DNA of 29,245 nucleotides from Victivallaceae bacterium (lineage in GTDB: Bacteria > Verrucomicrobiota > Lentisphaeria > Victivallales > Victivallaceae): positions 1 to 29,245 of the forward strand of contig JAEDIJ010000026.1 of assembly GCA_016292515.1 (NCBI GenBank), given 5' to 3'. The position numbers and the translations under genes are program-made. The notes under the pieces are model-generated. The model ran no database searches. It had not been told where the DNA came from and saw only the letters and a list, made by a program, of their open reading frames with translations. The first letter of the stretch is position 1. Each line of letters starts with the position of its first letter. Positions 26,043-29,245 of the stretch are shown here, piece after piece.

Positions 26043-26202
26043 AGTTTTAAGTTATAAGTTTTAAGTTTTAAGTGCTTGGTCGGGGGCTAAACTGCCCCCG
26101 TACCCCTGAATGCGCCGACACATCGTGTCGGCGCTGTCGGAGGGTCAGGGAGCCGAAAAGCTCCCTGCCAAGCACTTATAACTTTAAACTTAAAGCTTTA
26201 AA
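26043..26202. repeat. Composite hairpin repeat, copy C (short, inverted core)
   Basis: Begins on the base after the GH-C stop with four 7-nt units (26043-26070), then GTGCTTGG (26072-26079). Stems: CGGGGGC 26081-26087/26094-26100, GCGCCGACAC 26112-26121/26125-26134 (loop ATC), CAGGGAGC 26146-26153/26160-26167. CCAAGCAC (26168-26175) closes a 104-base core and four 7-nt units follow to 26202. The core is in the opposite orientation to copy B and lacks the 15-bp hairpin segment. The ATC-loop stem reads GCCGACAC/GTGTCGGC here and GCCGGCAC/GTGCCGGC in copy B, a paired change that keeps the stem. Confidence 0.87.
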
Positions 26203-26263
26203 CTGGAGCGAAGCGACGAAGAGCGCGAACAAAGTGAGCGCAACCCTCCCATAGAAAATCACT

Positions 26264-26286
26264 CCGCTCCGCAAATGGCGGAGCGG
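26264..26286. terminator. GC-rich hairpin after GH-C and the orphan attenuator
   Basis: CCGCTCCGC (26264-26272) pairs with GCGGAGCGG (26278-26286) around AAATG, a perfect 9-bp stem. It could end transcripts from either direction, but there is no clean U-run on either side. The preceding bases 26203-26245 are a GAGCGAAGCGAC-like low-complexity stretch. Confidence 0.4.
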
Positions 26287-26305
26287 CATAAAAGGGCAAA
26301 AAAAA

Positions 26306-26337
26306 GCCGCATTCGATCACTCAAGACCGGATGCGGC
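26306..26337 (-). terminator. Second terminator of the orphan trp attenuator
   Basis: GCCGCATTCG (26306-26315) pairs with CGGATGCGGC (26328-26337) with one G-U pair and a 12-base loop. On the minus strand a run of nine T residues (26297-26305) follows the stem. Confidence 0.8.
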
Positions 26338-26348
26338 ACATAAAAAAA

Positions 26349-26374
26349 GCGGATTGAATTTCAGTTCAATCCGC
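26349..26374 (-). terminator. First terminator of the orphan trp attenuator
   Basis: A perfect 10-bp stem, GCGGATTGAA (26349-26358) with TTCAATCCGC (26365-26374), loop of six. On the minus strand seven T residues follow. Its position 45 bases after the leader stop codon fits a classical attenuator terminator. Confidence 0.85.
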
Positions 26375-26418
26375 CAATGGTATTTTGTAAAGACGCAAAC
26401 AATCCAGCCCTGACGGAA

Positions 26419-26475
26419 TTATCGCCAGAGCCACCAGTTTTTCAGGAAAAGACTGTTCGTTTGCTTTTTCATCAT
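26419..26475 (-). CDS. Trp-rich leader peptide (orphan trpL-like)
   Basis: Eighteen codons: MMKKQTNSLFLKNWWLWR, then TAA. Three Trp codons within four residues near the C-terminus are the signature of a trp operon leader, where ribosome stalling on scarce Trp-tRNA decides which RNA hairpin forms. The -10 box is exactly six bases before the first ATG, so transcription should start on the A of ATG, leaving no room for a ribosome site: a leaderless mRNA. The start MMKK and codon layout match the aromatic leader at 28529-28591. No trp gene follows. Confidence 0.75.
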   Translation of the reverse strand: MMKKQTNSLFLKNWWLWR

Positions 26476-26481
26476 ACCTGT

Positions 26482-26510
26482 AATATATCACGCTGTTATG
26501 ATTTTTCCAA
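26482..26510 (-). promoter_or_regulatory. Promoter of the orphan trp attenuator
   Basis: Minus-strand TTGGAA (26505-26510), a 17-base spacer, and TATATT (26482-26487) with TG one base before it (extended -10). It lies 18 bases after the aroG-pheA stop codon and is clearly homologous to the promoter at 28598-28626. Confidence 0.75.
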
Positions 26511-26528
26511 GAAAAAAACCTTTTTTTG

Positions 26529-28385
26529 TCATGGGTATACCGGGAAACTGCCGAGAACATGCAGCTCCTGCGTCAGATTCCGGAGTTCCTCCAGCGCTGA
26601 ATGAACTCTTGGGGATTCCAGTCCCTCATCAATGTCGATGAAGAACCGGTATTGACTTTTTCCGTTGCGGATCGGACGGCTTTCAATCATGGAAAGCGAT
26701 ACTCCCGCATTTTTGAACGGTGCCAGACAATCATGCAGCGCTCCGAATCTTTCTATCGCAACAAACCAGATGCTGCACTTGGAATGAACAAGCATGGGAT
26801 TCTCGGATTTAGAGAGGATCAGAAACCGCGTTGAATTTTCCTTGTCATCCTCAATCGAACGCTCCAGAATATTCAAGTGATACTGTTCTGCCAGACTTTC
26901 CCCGCCGATGACAGCCGAATCAAGCGTATTCATGGCAAGTTCAGCTGCCCGGGCATTGGATGCGACCGCAATGGTCTCAATATCCGGAAAGTTGGCTTCC
27001 AAATAGGCACGGCATTGTCCGAGTGACTGCGCATGACTGTAAATTACGCGGATCTTTTCCTTGGCAACATTGGCAAGCAGGCAATGCTGAACTGCAATGC
27101 TGGTCTCGGCATAGATTTTCAGAGAAGTAGCGGCAAGCAGATCCAATGTCCCATTGATGACCCCTTCCGATGAATTGGATACGGGAACGCAGCCATAATC
27201 ACATGTACCGGATTCCACGGCTTTGAAGACCGCCGCAATTCCCGCCATCGGGAGATACTCAACATTATCATGGAAGATTTTCTGTGCGGCGATATGCGTG
27301 AATGTTCCGGCAGGTCCCAAATAGGCCATTTGCGGCAGAGAACTCCGCATCGCAGTCAAATTATGATTCTGCAGCAGATCGTTCGCCGCCAGAATCAGTT
27401 TTTCCGTTTCCTCCCAGCCGATGCAGCCGTCTGTTACGGAAATGCCTGGATCAGGAATTGCCCCCATCACAAGGTTCTGCTTGCCCGGCAGAAGGTTGCT
27501 TTCCAGCATCACTCCGACCAAATTCTCATTTCCGGCTTTTTTTTGCTTCAGGACACTTTCCAAAGCGATATGCTGCCGCTCCGGAGCCCGCCGCGAGTTT
27601 CCGTGACTGCAATCGACAATGATGTTTGCCGGCAGATTTCTCCCCGTCAATTTTTTGACCGCGTCGGCTACGCACACCGGATAATAGTTTTCTCCGGAAG
27701 CACTGCCGCGGAGTACCAAATGACAATAAGGATTGCCCTTGCTCCGGATAACGCCGCAGCTGCCGTCATGCAGGGTTCCGATGTAGCTGTGCGGAGAATT
27801 TGCCGCACAAATCGCATCTACGGCGATTTGGAGATTGCCGTCGGTACTGTTCTTGAATCCGACCGGCATATCCAGGGAACTTGCCATCTGCCGGTGCATC
27901 GGAGATTCCGTCGTTCTTGCGCCGATGCTGCTCCAGGAGATCAGATCTTCCAGATAGACGGCAGCGGAAGGATCCAGAAGTTCCGTTGCGATCGCCACAT
28001 CCATGGAAACGATATCAAGCAGGAGTTTTCTCGCCTGCCTGATCCCGGAAGCAATATCGTTACTGCCATCCATGGCCGGATCATAGAGAAAACCTTTCCA
28101 CCCCAGCGTAGTACGCGGTTTTTCAAAGTAACAGCGCATGACGACCTTGATATTCCCGGATACCTGTTGTGCAAGCGAAGTGATCCGGTTTGCATATTGC
28201 AATGCAGCCGGGACATTGTGAATGGAACAGGGACCGACAATTACGATCAGCCGGTGATCCTTATGATCAAGGATATCTCTGATCTCCTGTCTGTGGCGCA
28301 GAACGGATGCCAGTACTTCCGCAGACACGTTCATGGTCGCCGTCAGAGATTCCGGCGACATCATTTTTTCTTCTTTACACTTCAT
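26529..28385 (-). CDS. Fused DAHP synthase-prephenate dehydratase (AroG-PheA, 618 aa)
   Basis: Joins the first step of the shikimate pathway to the phenylalanine branch. Residues 1-~345 are a class I-alpha DAHP synthase: GPCSIH, RCYFEKPRTTLGWKG, GARTTESPMHRQ, GFKNSTDG and DCSHGNS. From residue ~352 (MAYLGPAGTFTH) comes prephenate dehydratase with VPVSNSSEGVINGTLDLL and the catalytic STRF motif. The ACT domain at the end has GALHDCL and ESRP, the Phe-binding motifs, so Phe feedback is likely. There is no chorismate mutase domain. GAGGAG lies eight bases before the ATG at 28385. Codon use is visibly less GC-rich than the neighbours. It is controlled by the attenuator at 28428-28591 and bracketed by two homologous attenuators. 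Confidence 0.93.
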   Translation of the reverse strand: MKCKEEKMMSPESLTATMNVSAEVLASVLRHRQEIRDILDHKDHRLIVIVGPCSIHNVPAALQYANRITSLAQQVSGNIKVVMRCYFEKPRTTLGWKGFLYDPAMDGSNDIASGIRQARKLLLDIVSMDVAIATELLDPSAAVYLEDLISWSSIGARTTESPMHRQMASSLDMPVGFKNSTDGNLQIAVDAICAANSPHSYIGTLHDGSCGVIRSKGNPYCHLVLRGSASGENYYPVCVADAVKKLTGRNLPANIIVDCSHGNSRRAPERQHIALESVLKQKKAGNENLVGVMLESNLLPGKQNLVMGAIPDPGISVTDGCIGWEETEKLILAANDLLQNHNLTAMRSSLPQMAYLGPAGTFTHIAAQKIFHDNVEYLPMAGIAAVFKAVESGTCDYGCVPVSNSSEGVINGTLDLLAATSLKIYAETSIAVQHCLLANVAKEKIRVIYSHAQSLGQCRAYLEANFPDIETIAVASNARAAELAMNTLDSAVIGGESLAEQYHLNILERSIEDDKENSTRFLILSKSENPMLVHSKCSIWFVAIERFGALHDCLAPFKNAGVSLSMIESRPIRNGKSQYRFFIDIDEGLESPRVHSALEELRNLTQELHVLGSFPVYP

Positions 28386-28427
28386 ACTTTACACTCCTCA
28401 TGTTATTTTATCACTTAAAAAAACAAA

Positions 28428-28458
28428 GCGCATTCCGCTCAAAAGTCCCGGAATGCGC
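28428..28458 (-). terminator. Second terminator of the aroG-pheA attenuator
   Basis: A perfect 10-bp stem, GCGCATTCCG (28428-28437) with CGGAATGCGC (28449-28458), loop of 11. On the minus strand TTTGTTTTTTT follows, ending about 20 bases before the ribosome site of aroG-pheA. It is homologous to 26306-26337. Confidence 0.8.
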
Positions 28459-28461
28459 CAC

Positions 28462-28499
28462 AAAAAAAACGGATCGAATCACAAATGATCAGACCCGTT
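28462..28499 (-). terminator. First terminator of the aroG-pheA attenuator
   Basis: AACGGATC (28468-28475) pairs with GACCCGTT (28492-28499) with one mismatch, and an inner stem ATCA (28478-28481) with TGAT (28486-28489). Eight T residues end the structure on the minus strand. The upstream segment CCCGCTTT can pair with AAACGGG at the base of this hairpin, giving a competing structure. Confidence 0.7.
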
Positions 28500-28528
28500 T
28501 ACTCAATGTATATACAGCAAAGCGGGCT

Positions 28529-28591
28529 CTATCGGCAACGCCAAAAGAGTCGGTTAAATCGAATGCTGTATGTATTGTTCTTTTTCATCAT
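28529..28591 (-). CDS. Aromatic leader peptide of aroG-pheA
   Basis: Twenty codons: MMKKNNTYSIRFNRLFWRCR, then TAG. It holds one Tyr, two Phe and one Trp, fitting control of a common aromatic and Phe pathway gene by translation of the leader. The stop lies 30 bases before the first terminator. The -10 is exactly six bases from the ATGATG start, so the message should be leaderless. Conservation of MMKK and this spacing with the leader at 26419-26475 supports that both are real. Confidence 0.75.
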   Translation of the reverse strand: MMKKNNTYSIRFNRLFWRCR

Positions 28592-28597
28592 ACATAT

Positions 28598-28626
28598 AAT
28601 ATATCACGCGATGATGATTTTTTCAA
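28598..28626 (-). promoter_or_regulatory. Promoter of the aroG-pheA attenuator and gene
   Basis: Minus-strand TTGAAA (28621-28626), a 17-base spacer and TATATT (28598-28603) with an extended -10 (TGA). The spacer, -10 and ATGATG are conserved with the copy at 26482-26510. Confidence 0.78.
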
Positions 28627-28736
28627 CACAATATTTATCGTTTTTTTTATTTATCCCGGAGGGTACGAGATTTCCTACGCTGCCAGTTTCACCCGTCGAT
28701 AGGACTTCAGTAAGCCGCCAAGTCTGGAAAATTTCA

Positions 28737-28772
28737 GATAACGTCCGGAAATTTGATAACGTCCGGAAATTT
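28737..28772. repeat. Perfect 18-base tandem repeat, two units
   Basis: GATAACGTCCGGAAATTT occurs at 28737-28754 and again at 28755-28772. A weaker, partial unit (CTGGAAAATTT) precedes it. It lies about 110 bases upstream of the aroG-pheA promoter and could be a regulator site or slippage product. Confidence 0.8.
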
Positions 28773-28806
28773 GCGCACATTTTGAAAAACAAGGCTTGAA
28801 AAACGT

Positions 28807-29004
28807 GAACCTACCCATGCCGTTAGAAAAAAGTTCGATCATAAAAAATGGTAGGCATTTTTTTCGCGGTAAATTCTGGAAGGTTCACTACGACACTTTT
28901 TGAGGTCAAAAAGTCTGTACTGTACCCAGTTAGACCACTTGTACCGGAAAAAAACTCGACCGTGTTTCAAAAAGGGTACTCAGTCTGACGGCATAGGTAG
29001 GTTC
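28807..29004. repeat. Inverted repeat, 17-base arms
   Basis: GAACCTACCCATGCCGT (28807-28823) is the reverse complement of 28988-29004 at 16 of 17 positions, 164 bases apart. The right arm overlaps a 9-bp hairpin, AGGTTCAAT (28999-29007) with ATTGAACCT (29031-29039), and the left arm can also pair by GTGAACC (28805-28811) with GGTTCAC (28882-28888). Confidence 0.7.
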
Positions 29005-29245
29005 AATAGGTTGAGGCTAAACCGGATGCCATTGAACCTTGAGTTTGTATCCCACTCCGAGCGAGTTTTTAAGAGGGTACTTGGTTGGTTCAATAGAAAA
29101 AAGCATTTATGCTCATAATCAACGACTTCTGGATTGACTCCTCTTTTTGACGGTCTTTCAGAATCGTCAGAATTCAGACTGAAAAGTGTCTATAAAACAC
29201 AAAGAGGTCTACGCAAGTCGACGAAGGTCTTTTGAGGTCGATTTA

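Larger units (their letters stand above)
26306..26475 (-). ncRNA. Orphan trp-type attenuator RNA (leader plus two terminators)
   Basis: From the predicted start at 26475 the minus-strand transcript encodes a Trp-rich leader peptide and then two terminator hairpins, ending near 26300. No biosynthetic gene follows: the next features are a hairpin, a repeat and the convergent end of GH-C. The leader segment CUCUGGCG, over the Trp codons, can pair with CGUCAGGG just downstream (1:2-type stem), and AAUUCCGUC can partly pair with the terminator arm GGCGGAUU, as attenuation needs. The layout is homologous to the attenuator of aroG-pheA at 28428-28591. It may be a remnant of a lost trp operon, or a trans-acting leader RNA like rnTrpL of rhizobia. 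Confidence 0.65.
28627..29245. other. Non-coding end of the window
   Basis: No open frame here has a good start, ribosome site or recognisable protein. The stretch is AT-richer than the rest and full of short repeats: an 18-base tandem repeat, a long inverted repeat, and an imperfect direct repeat of about 100 bases in which GGGTACT (28974, 29075) is followed by GGTTCAATAG (29000, 29087). A small hairpin ACTTTTTG-AGGT-CAAAAAGT is at 28895-28914. It could be decayed coding sequence or a structured RNA. Confidence 0.5.

Noticed and set aside
26366..26560. Minus-strand 64-codon frame across the orphan attenuator
   Set aside because: It starts inside the end of aroG-pheA and has no ribosome site; the 18-codon leader in another frame explains the region better.
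28604..28792. Minus-strand 62-codon frame with a repeated NFRTLS hexapeptide
   Set aside because: The peptide repeat comes from the 18-base DNA tandem repeat. The frame ends inside the aroG-pheA promoter and has no clear ribosome site.
28900..29118. Plus-strand 72-codon frame
   Set aside because: Needs a TTG start inside a hairpin, no ribosome site, and no recognisable protein.

Overview
The window looks like a chromosome segment of an anaerobic, Gram-negative, glycan-degrading bacterium, possibly of the Lentisphaerota/PVC group. Supporting signs are an LpxK lipid A kinase (outer membrane), a ferredoxin-linked 2-oxoacid oxidoreductase (anaerobic metabolism), a eukaryote-type glycogen branching enzyme, and three large secreted glycosidase-like paralogues. 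The phylum is inference. No tRNA, rRNA, CRISPR array, transposase or phage gene was seen.

Layout: (1) 1-3014, paralogue GH-A on the minus strand, with a hairpin-rich composite repeat behind its stop codon. (2) 3057-7026, plus strand: a phosphate module made of a four-unit 11-bp Pho-box-like array, a Na/Pi cotransporter, a PhoB-like regulator and a PhoR-like kinase whose last 80 bases carry an apparent 1-nt frameshift. (3) 7027-10539, minus strand: mraY, lpxK, galK. (4) 10613-20083, minus strand: a run read from a consensus promoter at 20083, comprising three genes of a branched-chain or other 2-oxoacid:ferredoxin oxidoreductase, then a free-standing CBM48 protein, glgP, glgA and glgB. (5) 20208-26202, plus strand: paralogues GH-B and GH-C, each followed directly by a composite repeat. 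(6) 26306-28626, minus strand: a fused DAHP synthase-prephenate dehydratase gene with homologous attenuators on both sides. (7) 28627-29245: non-coding sequence with direct and inverted repeats.

The most interesting system is in region 6. Upstream of aroG-pheA is a complete attenuator: an extended -10 promoter, a 20-codon leader rich in Tyr/Phe/Trp, and two tandem hairpin-plus-U-run terminators. Downstream of the same gene is a second, diverged copy with the same plan, but its leader encodes Trp-Trp-Leu-Trp and no structural gene follows. In both copies the -10 box lies exactly six bases from an ATGATG start, so the leader transcripts should begin at the start codon and be leaderless. The downstream copy is an orphan trp attenuator: either a remnant of a lost trp operon or a stand-alone regulatory RNA and peptide.

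The second unusual system is the family of composite repeats. Inverted GTGCTTGG/CCAAGCAC termini enclose several strong hairpins, flanked outside by AT-rich arrays in exact 7-nt register. All three copies sit just after the stop codon of one of the three paralogues, whose last ~150 bases are nearly identical although the rest has diverged. One hairpin shows a compensatory base-pair change between copies.
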